31,187 nt of DNA from JAIXWP01 sp049318685 (GTDB lineage Bacteria > Bacteroidota > Bacteroidia > Flavobacteriales_D > Sanyastnellaceae), in the NCBI GenBank assembly GCA_049318685.1, contig JBMOFW010000007.1, positions 1 through 31,187 of the forward strand, in the 5' to 3' direction. Below are positions 15,501 through 23,471 of this stretch, piece by piece. The notes beneath the pieces were generated by a model. That model did not search any database, was not told the DNA's origin, and saw nothing but the letters and a program-made list of their open reading frames with translations. How positions within the stretch are numbered: the first letter of the stretch is position 1; every line of letters starts with the position of its first letter. The translations under genes were made by a program, and so were the position numbers.

Positions 15501-16823
15501 ATGCACCAGATTCAGCGCATCGTGGCCGATTTTTCCGCTGATACCGAACGTTCATTCGGTGTTAATGCGCAGGAGAGAATTGTTGTGGCCGTTAGTGGCG
15601 GTTTAGATAGTATGGTCCTGTTGTATTTGATGCATCACGCGGGATTTCAATGTGTGGTAGCGCATGTGAATTATCATCTGCGGGGGACTGATTCGGATGA
15701 AGATGAGGCTTTGGTAAAAACGTTTTGCGAAGCTCAAAAAATTCCCTTCGAGGTATGTCATGCTGATCCGGCAGCGATGCGCGAAGGAAATTTGCAAGAC
15801 AATGCACGCGTTTTTCGCTATGTGTTTTTTGAAGAAATTCGAGTGAAATACGCATGTCGCTTTGTAGCTGTAGCGCATCATAAAGATGATGCCGTGGAAA
15901 CAGTGTTGTGGAAATTTATTCGTGGAAATTATGGTGTAGTTCCATCGATTATGAAGCGTCAACGCGAGGCGATCATTCGTCCGTTGATGGGATATACCAA
16001 GAGTACTTTGCGCGATATTGCTTTAGGTTATGCCATTCCATGGCGAGAAGATCTGTCGAATCAACGGTCGGACTATACACGCAATAAGATTCGCAATGAA
16101 ATTATTCCGGTCATCAACCTGATTCAGCCCGGCTTTCATGATATGCTCTTAGAGAAAACACACCACGGTTCGATGGTGGAGGAGTATGTGAAGATGAAAC
16201 TACATGAGGAAATGGAGGGATTGATCGAAAAAAGAACCACCGAATGGTTGATCGGTCAAGCGTGGTTGAAACAGGATGGATTTGATATACTGCGTGCCGG
16301 ATTTATCTGCGAGAAATGGCAATGGCCCGTTCACCGGGCAGAAGAACTTGTACGCTTACAGGAAGGGGAGAATGGAAAATTTCTCGAATCGGCTTCTTGG
16401 CGAATTGTCAAACAGCGCGACGGTTTGTTGGTGGTTAGAAACCAAACAGTGCAACAAGAGCGTGTGATTCTTTCGAAAGAGGATTTGATGTCGGGGCAGA
16501 ATACCATTACAGGTGAAATGGTTCCCGTGGTCATTGATACAACGCTTCCATCGAATATGATATTGGTAGATGCTGATCGACTAGAGTTCCCGTTGGTATG
16601 GAGACCTTGGCAACAGGGCGATGCGATTATTCCTATAGGCATGCGGGGACGAAAATTGGTCAGCGACTTGTTGATTGATTTGAAAGTGGAAATAGAGCAG
16701 AAAAAAAACGTATTTGTTTTGTGTAGCGGAGAGCGCATCCTATGGGTAATAGGACTGCGTATGAGTGATGATTTTAAACTGACAGAGCAGACCAAGACGG
16801 CAATTAAGTTGACGGTGAAATGA
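15501..16823 (+). CDS. tilS: tRNA(Ile)-lysidine synthase
   Basis: The 440-residue product attaches lysine to C34 of the AUA-reading isoleucine tRNA with ATP. The N-terminal PP-loop is AVSGGLDSMVLLYL near residue 31, followed by HVNYHLRG and the AHHKDDAVETVLW motif, then PLMGYTKSTLRDIA and WREDLSNQRSDYTRNKIRNEIIP. These are all characteristic of TilS. A C-terminal domain of about 70 residues ends the protein (GDAIIPIGMRGRKLVSDLLID). ATG 15501 is chosen; an upstream extension to 15444 lies inside pabB. It starts 2 bases after the pabB stop and is followed 45 bases later by a small gene on the same strand. Confidence 0.93.
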   Translation: MHQIQRIVADFSADTERSFGVNAQERIVVAVSGGLDSMVLLYLMHHAGFQCVVAHVNYHLRGTDSDEDEALVKTFCEAQKIPFEVCHADPAAMREGNLQDNARVFRYVFFEEIRVKYACRFVAVAHHKDDAVETVLWKFIRGNYGVVPSIMKRQREAIIRPLMGYTKSTLRDIALGYAIPWREDLSNQRSDYTRNKIRNEIIPVINLIQPGFHDMLLEKTHHGSMVEEYVKMKLHEEMEGLIEKRTTEWLIGQAWLKQDGFDILRAGFICEKWQWPVHRAEELVRLQEGENGKFLESASWRIVKQRDGLLVVRNQTVQQERVILSKEDLMSGQNTITGEMVPVVIDTTLPSNMILVDADRLEFPLVWRPWQQGDAIIPIGMRGRKLVSDLLIDLKVEIEQKKNVFVLCSGERILWVIGLRMSDDFKLTEQTKTAIKLTVK

Positions 16824-16868
16824 AACCTTTTGCTGTCGGGGCAAGTTAAAAGACTTAACCTGACAGAA

Positions 16869-17165
16869 ATGATGAAATCCGAAAATAACGCAAAGCGATT
16901 CCGCTTTAATATTGATGAGCACAGTCAAAAATCTGACGATGTGCTTTCTAGCCAAAGAGATCGAATACGCCGCAAGGCACAGTTGCTTCGAGCAATGACT
17001 TTAGAAGGCATTGATCAAACAGAAGTGATATTGACCTATCAAGATCAATTGGAACTACGCCGCTTACGCACACGTGTATTGATTACCGGCGATGATGCCA
17101 TTGTCCTTGCACAAGGAACGACGCTGCCTATCCATTGTATTTTGGATGTTGAATTTATCGATTAA
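16869..17165 (+). CDS. Small hypothetical protein (helix plus beta-strand C-terminus)
   Basis: This is 97-98 residues; two ATG codons at 16869 and 16872 are both possible starts, and a TTG at 16830 would give a longer form. The N-terminal half is charged and helical (SSQRDRIRRKAQLLRAM). The C-terminal half looks like consecutive beta strands: RRLRTRVLITGDDAIVLAQGTTLPIHCILDVEFI. That C-terminal pattern (a Thr/Arg strand, a 'DxxVLxxGxTxPIxxI' turn and a VEF end) resembles small Bacteroidota hypothetical proteins with a barrel-like fold, judged from memory only. No catalytic motif is present. It follows tilS on the same strand and precedes a strong terminator, so it probably ends the pabB-tilS transcript. 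Confidence 0.65.
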   Translation: MMKSENNAKRFRFNIDEHSQKSDDVLSSQRDRIRRKAQLLRAMTLEGIDQTEVILTYQDQLELRRLRTRVLITGDDAIVLAQGTTLPIHCILDVEFID

Positions 17166-17229
17166 TAGGATTTGTGATTGCAATAATGTGACTCGTAACT
17201 AAATCAAAAACAACTATATAATTTAATAA

Positions 17230-17260
17230 GTGCCTTTTGGAATTCCAAGAGGCATTTTTT
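17230..17260 (+). terminator. Terminator of the pabB-tilS-hypothetical unit
   Basis: TGCCT-T-TTGG (17231-17240) pairs with CCAA-G-AGGCA (17245-17254) across an AATT loop, with one internal mismatch, followed by six T residues. Confidence 0.88.
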
Positions 17261-17290
17261 ATTCGAGGAAAGTCAATGTGGCAAATCGTG

Positions 17291-17298
17291 TATTTTTG
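17291..17298 (+). promoter_or_regulatory. Candidate -7 promoter element of dsbD
   Basis: TATTTTTG is a full match to TAnnTTTG, 20 bases before the dsbD ATG. It lies downstream of the preceding terminator. The leader is A-rich (AAAAAAAG) with no Shine-Dalgarno. Confidence 0.45.
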
Positions 17299-17318
17299 AG
17301 CCAATCAAAAAAAGTAAC

Positions 17319-19805
17319 ATGAGGAAGTTTTTTTCTTTAATGGTGTTGACCGCTGTGTTCAGTGCCTTGGTCGAGAAGGCATTCGGTCAAATTGAAGAGC
17401 CGGTGAAATGGAAGTTTTCGTCTGAAATCGTTTCAGAAACAGAAGCAGATATCATAGCTTCCGCTACTATTGAAAAGCATTGGCATGTCTATGCACATGT
17501 GGCCAGCACAGACCCAAAAGCAGAACTCGAAGGACCGATGCCATCTAAGTTTATTGTCAGTAATGGAAAGGAATACAAGACCACAGGCAAAGTGGTAGAA
17601 AGCAAATTTGTGACACAGCAAGATCCTATTTTCAATATGGCCGTCAACTATTTTGAAAATAAAGTGGTGTTTAAGCAACGCATTCAATTTACCGCAACTT
17701 CAGAATTTAAAGTAAAAGGCACATTGGAGTATCAAGCGTGTGATGATGCCAAGTGTATTTTTCCTGAACCCATTGAGTTTTCTGTCAAAGTTCAGCCCAC
17801 AGCCAAAGTTGGAGAGGAAGTAGTGACCGAAGAAGCAGATCAATCTGTGGCATCGAGTGGTATTTTAACTCCGGTGAAATGGGAAGTGAAGATCGTTAAT
17901 CTCGGCAACGGAGAATATGAATTGGTGATGATTTCACATGCCGATCCAGGCTATCATTTGTATGCGCAGAAATTGGAGAGTGACGAAGGTCCCATTCCAA
18001 CCACTTTTGAATTTACTCCAAATGCCGATTATACTGCCGTTGGTGGTGTTGTGGAAGGCAAGCCAACAGTTGAATACGATCGGAATTTCGTGATGAATTT
18101 GAGCTATTTCTCCGGAACGGCAGAATTCAAACAGAAAGTAAAACTCACTGGCGCCAATAAGCCAGTGATCGAAGGAAAAGTGAATTTCATGTGCTGCAAT
18201 GATGAAGGCTGTTTGCCTCCAGCGAATGTTCACTTTCGATTTGATTTGACGAAAGGCGAAGCAGTGATCTATGACCCATTGACTGGCGCAGTGAGCGGAC
18301 CGGCTAAATTTCGCTACGATATTCCCGGCATCGATCCTGAAAAGCCGATAGTAGGTAATTGCTTGACGGCTGCGGCTCCACAAAAGGATTCTACTTTGTG
18401 GGATATTTTCATCCTTGGATTCCTTGGTGGCTTGGTAGCATTGCTTACTCCGTGCGTGTTTCCGATGATTCCACTTACAGTGAGTTTTTTCACGAAGAGC
18501 TCCGGACAAAGTCGCAAGAAGGGCATTATGAATGCATCCATCTACGGGTTGTTCATTTTTGGTATTTATCTCTTACTCAGCTTGCCTTTTCACGTTTTCG
18601 ATCAGATTGACGAGAATATTTTGAATAATATTTCGACCAACGTGCCGCTGAATCTCGCCTTCTTCGCGATTTTCATCGTGTTTGCGATTTCGTTTTTCGG
18701 TTATTTTGAAATCACATTGCCATCGGGATTGGCCAATAAAATGGACAATGCATCGAACGTGGGCGGTTTGCTTGGTTCATTTTTCATGGCACTTACCTTG
18801 GCCATTGTATCCTTCTCGTGCACAGGACCTATCCTCGGCTCGTTGCTTGCCGGTTCGTTGAGTAAAGATGGCGGAGCCATTCAGCTCACCGTCGGCATGG
18901 GCGGATTTGGTTTGGCGTTGGCCCTTCCATTTGCTGTATTCGCAGCATTCCCCGGCATGTTGAAGTCGCTACCAAAATCAGGTGGATGGCTCAATTCGGT
19001 GAAAGTGGTTTTGGGTTTTGTGGAAGTGGCTTTGGCCTTCAAATTTTTCTCTCAAGCCGATATGGTATCGCACTGGGGCATTCTGAAATATGAATTGTTT
19101 ATGGGCGCTTGGGTATTGATCAGCATCCTGACCGGTCTTTATGTGTTTGGGTTCATTAAATTTCCCCATGATAGTCCGATTAAAAAACGGGGTTGGTTCC
19201 GTCTTACGCTCGGAAGTGCCTTTGTTTTATTTGGACTTTATCTCGCCACCGGATTCCGTTATGATGAGCGTTATAACACGTATCATTCATTGAGCGTGCT
19301 TAGCGGATTGGCGCCTCCTGTGGGGTATTCATGGGCTTATCCGAAGGACTGTCCGCATAATCTCGATTGCGAACACGACTACACTTTGGCGCTCGAACGC
19401 GCAAAGCGTGAGGGCAAACCTTTATTTATCGACTTCACCGGATACGCTTGTGTAAACTGCCGTAAAATGGAAGAGCAAGTGTGGGTGAAAGAAGAAGTGC
19501 TCAGTCGCTTGCGCGAAAAATTTGTGGTGGTGTCGCTTTATGTGGACGACCGAAAAGAATTGCCTGAAGACTTGAAAGAGGTGTTTACTTCTCAAGTCAC
19601 CAACAAAAAACGCAAGATTGAAACGTACGGCGATCGTTGGTCGACGCTACAAATTGAGACTTTCAACAACAATTCTCAACCTTGGTATTGCATTGTGACC
19701 CCGGAGGAAGAATTGCTCAATAAGCCGACCGGGTATACACCGGATGTGAATGCTTATGTGCAATGGCTTGACTGCGGTATTGAGGCATTTGAAAGCCAGA
19801 AATAG
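17319..19805 (+). CDS. dsbD: Thiol:disulfide interchange protein DsbD with duplicated N-terminal domain
   Basis: The 828-residue product moves electrons from cytoplasmic thioredoxin across the inner membrane to periplasmic thiol proteins. It has a signal peptide (about residues 1-23). Two related periplasmic beta domains follow, near residues 25-160 and 183-312. Each ends in a Cys pair motif: Cys141/Cys146 in ACDDAKCIFPE, and Cys292, Cys293 and Cys298 in MCCNDEGCLPP. The membrane core begins near residue 362 with Cys379 in LTPCVFPMIPLT and its partner in FSCTGPILGS, across about eight segments. The C-terminal thioredoxin-like domain carries the CVNC active site at Cys711 and Cys714. E. coli DsbD is shorter and has one N-terminal domain. 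The stop codon is TAG. It is monocistronic by context. Confidence 0.93.
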   Translation: MRKFFSLMVLTAVFSALVEKAFGQIEEPVKWKFSSEIVSETEADIIASATIEKHWHVYAHVASTDPKAELEGPMPSKFIVSNGKEYKTTGKVVESKFVTQQDPIFNMAVNYFENKVVFKQRIQFTATSEFKVKGTLEYQACDDAKCIFPEPIEFSVKVQPTAKVGEEVVTEEADQSVASSGILTPVKWEVKIVNLGNGEYELVMISHADPGYHLYAQKLESDEGPIPTTFEFTPNADYTAVGGVVEGKPTVEYDRNFVMNLSYFSGTAEFKQKVKLTGANKPVIEGKVNFMCCNDEGCLPPANVHFRFDLTKGEAVIYDPLTGAVSGPAKFRYDIPGIDPEKPIVGNCLTAAAPQKDSTLWDIFILGFLGGLVALLTPCVFPMIPLTVSFFTKSSGQSRKKGIMNASIYGLFIFGIYLLLSLPFHVFDQIDENILNNISTNVPLNLAFFAIFIVFAISFFGYFEITLPSGLANKMDNASNVGGLLGSFFMALTLAIVSFSCTGPILGSLLAGSLSKDGGAIQLTVGMGGFGLALALPFAVFAAFPGMLKSLPKSGGWLNSVKVVLGFVEVALAFKFFSQADMVSHWGILKYELFMGAWVLISILTGLYVFGFIKFPHDSPIKKRGWFRLTLGSAFVLFGLYLATGFRYDERYNTYHSLSVLSGLAPPVGYSWAYPKDCPHNLDCEHDYTLALERAKREGKPLFIDFTGYACVNCRKMEEQVWVKEEVLSRLREKFVVVSLYVDDRKELPEDLKEVFTSQVTNKKRKIETYGDRWSTLQIETFNNNSQPWYCIVTPEEELLNKPTGYTPDVNAYVQWLDCGIEAFESQK

Positions 19806-19886
19806 ACCTTTCAACATTGGGGTTGTAATAGTTCGCTATTTCACATCAGAATTGTCACTTTTTTTCACTTTATTCGTAATGTGATT

Positions 19887-22370
19887 ATGAAGTGGATATT
19901 GCGGGTATTTCTCCTGATTTTCATTGGCTTTTCGGCTATCCAAGCGATGGCCCAGAAAACTATTGTCTCAGGAAAAGTGACAGATGCCACTACCAAAGAG
20001 CCCTTGCTCTTTGCGCCGGTTTTCTTTGTGGGTACCAAGAGCGGAGCCATGACAGATGAAAATGGAGAATATCGCCTTGAGACCTATTACAGCAGCGACT
20101 CTTTGCGGGCTACCAGCGTTGGGTACAATCCGATTACGGTGAAAATAAAACAGGGTACCACCTCGGTTGTCAATTTCGAATTGACGTTGACCGGCGATTT
20201 GCAAGAGGTGATTATTCGTCCGGATGAAGGCCCCAATCCGGCCATTGCGCTGGTGAAGAATATTCTTCGCAACAAGAAAATCAATAACCGTGAAAAGCTT
20301 GACGCGTATGAATATGAGGTCTACAACAAAGTTGAGTTTGATCTGAACAATATCACTGCAGAATTTCAAGACCGCAAGATTTTCAAACCGTTTGAATTTG
20401 TCTTTGAAGGGGTAGATACTACACAAGAAAAGGCCTACTTGCCGGTATTTATGACCGAGTCACTTTCGGATTATTATTTCACGCGCGATCCGAAAGTACA
20501 GAAGGAAGTCATTAAAGCAACTAAGGTTAGCGGCGTGGAAAATGAGAGTATCAACCAATTTTTGGGCGATATGTATCAAAACGTGAATATCTACAACAAT
20601 GAAATTGTCGCTTTTCAAAAGAGTTTTACTAGTCCGATTTCCGCCTACTGTCTTGGATTTTATGATTATGATTTGATCGATTCTGCATGGATCGATGGCA
20701 AGTGGTGTTACAAATTGCAATTCTTTCCTCGTCGAAAAGCGGAACTCCTTTTCTTCGGTGAAATGTGGGTGAATGACAGTACCTACGCCATTAAGAGCAT
20801 TGATGCGACTATTGCTGAAGGCGCGAATATCAACTGGATCAAGGAGTTTAAAGTGTATCAAGAATTCAATGAAGTGGAAGACGAAGTTTGGATGATCACG
20901 CGCGACGAACTCTTGATTGATTTTAATATTAGCGATAAAAAAATGGGGGTGTATGGTCGAAAGACAGCCACCTACAAGAACTTTGTCATCAATAAACCAC
21001 GCGACCCGAAGTTCTATTCGGGCATAACGGACATCGTCGTCAATGAAGATGCTTCCGAAAAGTCGGAGGAATTTTGGAATGCAGCGCGGCACATCGAATT
21101 GACTGATAAAGAACTTCAGATCTATCACATGGTGGATACGCTGAAAAATTTGCCTCAATTCAAGACGGTCGCCAATATCATCTCTCTTTTTGTGAGTGGG
21201 TATAAAGTCTTTGGTAAATTTGAATTAGGGCCGTATTACACGTTTTATAGTTTCAACCCGGTTGAAGGAAATCGTGTGCGTTTGGGCGGACGAACGAGCA
21301 ATAATTTTAGTAAACGCATCATGCTCGATGGCTATTTGGCTTATGGGTTCCGAGACGAGCGTTTTAAGTATGGCGGTGGTTTCATATACATGCTCAATAA
21401 AAATCCACGGATGGCCTTTGGAGCAAGTGGTAAGCGGGATATGGAACAGCTGGGGCAAGCCACAGGTGCTTTTCGAGAGGATAACGTGTTGAGCTCTGTA
21501 TTCCGGCGAAATCCGGCCAACAAACTCACTGATGTTACCGAACTCAATGGCTATTTTGAGCGGGAATGGATGTATGGCTTGTCGAATAAAATAATGTTCA
21601 ATCATCGCGTGCTCAAGCCGGCGGGAGACAAATACCGCTATGTGCGCTTCGAACCTGATTTGACCGCGCAACAACAAGTTGATTTCTTGATCACCACGGA
21701 AGTTTCGCTTTACACCCGTTTTGCATACAAGGAAAAATTCGTTTATGGAGAATTTGAAAGAGTGAGTTTAGGTACAAACTATCCTGCATTTGAATTCATT
21801 TACAGTTATGGAATACCGAAAGTGTTGGGTTCAGAATATGAATATCAAAAACTGATCGCGCGCGTACAAGACAAAACCTACTTTGGGCCATTCGGCTATA
21901 TCAACTACACTGTTGAGGCTGGTAAATTCTTTGGCAATTTGCCTTATCCGCTGCTGATGATGCACCAAGGTAACGAGACCTTCTTTTATGATGAGAGTTC
22001 ATACAACACCATGAACTTCTTTGAATTCGTCAGTGATGAATGGGCGAGTGTATGGATCACCTATCACGCTGAAGGTTTGGTGTTGAATAAAATTCCACTC
22101 ATGCGCCGTCTAAAATGGCGGGAAGTGGTTTCTACCAAAGCCGTAGTTGGTGGTTATGATGAAAAAAATGACGACATCCTCTCTCGCGACTGGGACTATG
22201 ATGGCCAACCCGATATTTACACATTATCAAAACCCTTTGTAGAAGCTGCATTGGGCGTGGAGAATATCTTCAAAGTACTTCGTGTGGATGCCTTGTGGCG
22301 TCTTTCTTACCTAGACCATGAAAACATCGTGAAATTTGGTATTCGCGCGATGTTCCAAGTTAATTTCTAG
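19887..22370 (+). CDS. DUF5686-type outer-membrane protein with CarboxypepD_reg-like N-terminal domain
   Basis: The 827-residue product has a signal peptide ending near AMAQ. Residues ~25-110 form a carboxypeptidase-regulatory-like beta sandwich (VSGKVTDATTKEPLLFAPVFF ... GAMTDENGEYRL ... SVGYNPI). The same fold sits at the N-terminus of SusC/TonB-dependent proteins. A middle region begins NPAIALVKNILRNKKINN, a segment typical of the DUF5686 family. The C-terminal ~400 residues alternate polar and aromatic residues with Gly turns and end in FGIRAMFQVNF, consistent with an outer-membrane beta barrel. There is no TonB box or plug domain by eye. Function unknown. ATG 19887 is preferred to the GTG two codons earlier. 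Stop is TAG. lptB follows 19 bases later but has its own promoter-like element. Confidence 0.85.
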   Translation: MKWILRVFLLIFIGFSAIQAMAQKTIVSGKVTDATTKEPLLFAPVFFVGTKSGAMTDENGEYRLETYYSSDSLRATSVGYNPITVKIKQGTTSVVNFELTLTGDLQEVIIRPDEGPNPAIALVKNILRNKKINNREKLDAYEYEVYNKVEFDLNNITAEFQDRKIFKPFEFVFEGVDTTQEKAYLPVFMTESLSDYYFTRDPKVQKEVIKATKVSGVENESINQFLGDMYQNVNIYNNEIVAFQKSFTSPISAYCLGFYDYDLIDSAWIDGKWCYKLQFFPRRKAELLFFGEMWVNDSTYAIKSIDATIAEGANINWIKEFKVYQEFNEVEDEVWMITRDELLIDFNISDKKMGVYGRKTATYKNFVINKPRDPKFYSGITDIVVNEDASEKSEEFWNAARHIELTDKELQIYHMVDTLKNLPQFKTVANIISLFVSGYKVFGKFELGPYYTFYSFNPVEGNRVRLGGRTSNNFSKRIMLDGYLAYGFRDERFKYGGGFIYMLNKNPRMAFGASGKRDMEQLGQATGAFREDNVLSSVFRRNPANKLTDVTELNGYFEREWMYGLSNKIMFNHRVLKPAGDKYRYVRFEPDLTAQQQVDFLITTEVSLYTRFAYKEKFVYGEFERVSLGTNYPAFEFIYSYGIPKVLGSEYEYQKLIARVQDKTYFGPFGYINYTVEAGKFFGNLPYPLLMMHQGNETFFYDESSYNTMNFFEFVSDEWASVWITYHAEGLVLNKIPLMRRLKWREVVSTKAVVGGYDEKNDDILSRDWDYDGQPDIYTLSKPFVEAALGVENIFKVLRVDALWRLSYLDHENIVKFGIRAMFQVNF

Positions 22371-22377
22371 GGTTTCG

Positions 22378-22385
22378 TATCTTCG
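22378..22385 (+). promoter_or_regulatory. Candidate -7 element of lptB
   Basis: TATCTTCG, one mismatch from TAnnTTTG, is only 4 bases before the lptB ATG. If used, the mRNA would be leaderless. Confidence 0.33.
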
Positions 22386-22389
22386 CGTC

Positions 22390-23127
22390 ATGAAGCTTTG
22401 TGCTAATAATATTGTAAAACGCTACGGACAACGCACCGTTGTGCGGGGAGTATCTTTTGATGTCAATCAAGGAGAAATTGTTGGACTCCTCGGTCCGAAC
22501 GGTGCCGGCAAAACAACTAGTTTCTACATGGTTGTTGGCTTGATTAAACCCAATGAAGGCCAAATTGTATTGGATGATGTTGAAATTACCCATGAACCCA
22601 TGTACCGCAGAGCACAAATTGGTGTGGGATATTTGCCTCAAGAAGCTTCAGTGTTTAGAACACTTTCCGTAGAAGACAATATCAAAGCGGTACTCGAAAT
22701 GACCAAGCTCACAAAGAAGGAACAGAGCGCTAAACTTGAAGAATTGTTGGAGGAATTTGGTCTTACTCAAAAGCGCACATACATCGGAAATCACCTCAGT
22801 GGAGGAGAAAGAAGACGTACTGAAATTGCGCGTGCTTTGGCAACCGATCCCAAGTTTATTCTTTTGGATGAACCCTTTGCCGGCGTCGATCCAATTGCCG
22901 TCGAGGATATACAACGGATTGTTGCACAACTTAAGCTCAAAAATATCGGCATTTTGATTACCGATCACAACGTGCAAGAAACGTTGAGTATTACCGATAG
23001 AGCTTACTTGCTGTATGACGGATCCATATTAAAATCAGGCACTGCAGAAGAATTGGCTGCAGACGAAACAGTTCGTCGAGTTTATCTCGGACAGAATTTT
23101 GAGTTAAAGCGACATAAGGTTCTTTAA
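22390..23127 (+). CDS. lptB: LPS export ABC transporter ATP-binding protein LptB
   Basis: The 245-residue cytoplasmic ATPase works with LptF/LptG to pull lipopolysaccharide from the inner membrane and push it along the Lpt bridge. Visible motifs are Walker A GPNGAGKTTSFYM, the Q-loop region GVGYLPQEASVFRTL typical of LptB, signature LSGGERRRTEIARALA, Walker B FILLDEPFAGVDPIAVEDIQ and the switch ITDHNV. ATG 22390 (MKLCANNIVKRYG) is chosen; an extension to 22336 lies within the upstream gene. Its partners LptF/G/C/A are not in this window. The placement after a DUF5686 outer-membrane protein may be only local. Confidence 0.95.
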   Translation: MKLCANNIVKRYGQRTVVRGVSFDVNQGEIVGLLGPNGAGKTTSFYMVVGLIKPNEGQIVLDDVEITHEPMYRRAQIGVGYLPQEASVFRTLSVEDNIKAVLEMTKLTKKEQSAKLEELLEEFGLTQKRTYIGNHLSGGERRRTEIARALATDPKFILLDEPFAGVDPIAVEDIQRIVAQLKLKNIGILITDHNVQETLSITDRAYLLYDGSILKSGTAEELAADETVRRVYLGQNFELKRHKVL

Positions 23128-23163
23128 AAAAAGTTTAGTTTAGCTGCTACTAACGACGATTTC

Positions 23164-23355
23164 ATGAAGCAGCGCCTGAACAAAAATATTTTTTGGGGAT
23201 TTTTCGCGACTGGTGCGTTGTTTATTTTGTTTGCAGTTATTCATACATGGTACAATAGACAAAATGTTTATTGGAGCGCCCAGATGGAGTCTACAAATCT
23301 GCTGATGAAAGATCTTGAGCACTTTTATGAGCAACTCGGAGTCGTCGACCAATAG
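23164..23355 (+). CDS. Possible small single-pass membrane protein
   Basis: This is a 63-residue ORF, 36 bases after lptB on the same strand. It has a basic start (MKQRLNKN), one hydrophobic segment at about residues 9-27 (IFWGFFATGALFILFAVIH) and a polar helical tail ending in EQLGVVDQ. The positive-inside charge pattern is sensible for a membrane anchor. I recognise no family. The opposite strand is also open here, so coding status is uncertain. If it is not a gene, the 344 bases between lptB and ispG (23128-23471) hold nothing else I can support, and no clear terminator for either convergent gene. Confidence 0.4.
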   Translation: MKQRLNKNIFWGFFATGALFILFAVIHTWYNRQNVYWSAQMESTNLLMKDLEHFYEQLGVVDQ

Positions 23356-23471
23356 AATGTTAACGGGATATGTCATAACGCTCATCTGGATAGAATTGAA
23401 CGTTACAAAGGACTCCCGAAAAGTGGAGCTCTGAAATACTAAGACTTGTGAAAGATGTGTAGTTGAATCGA

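Noticed and set aside
19827..19841. Terminator after dsbD (AATAG-TTCG-CTATT hairpin)
   Set aside because: The stem is short and AT-rich and no T run follows.
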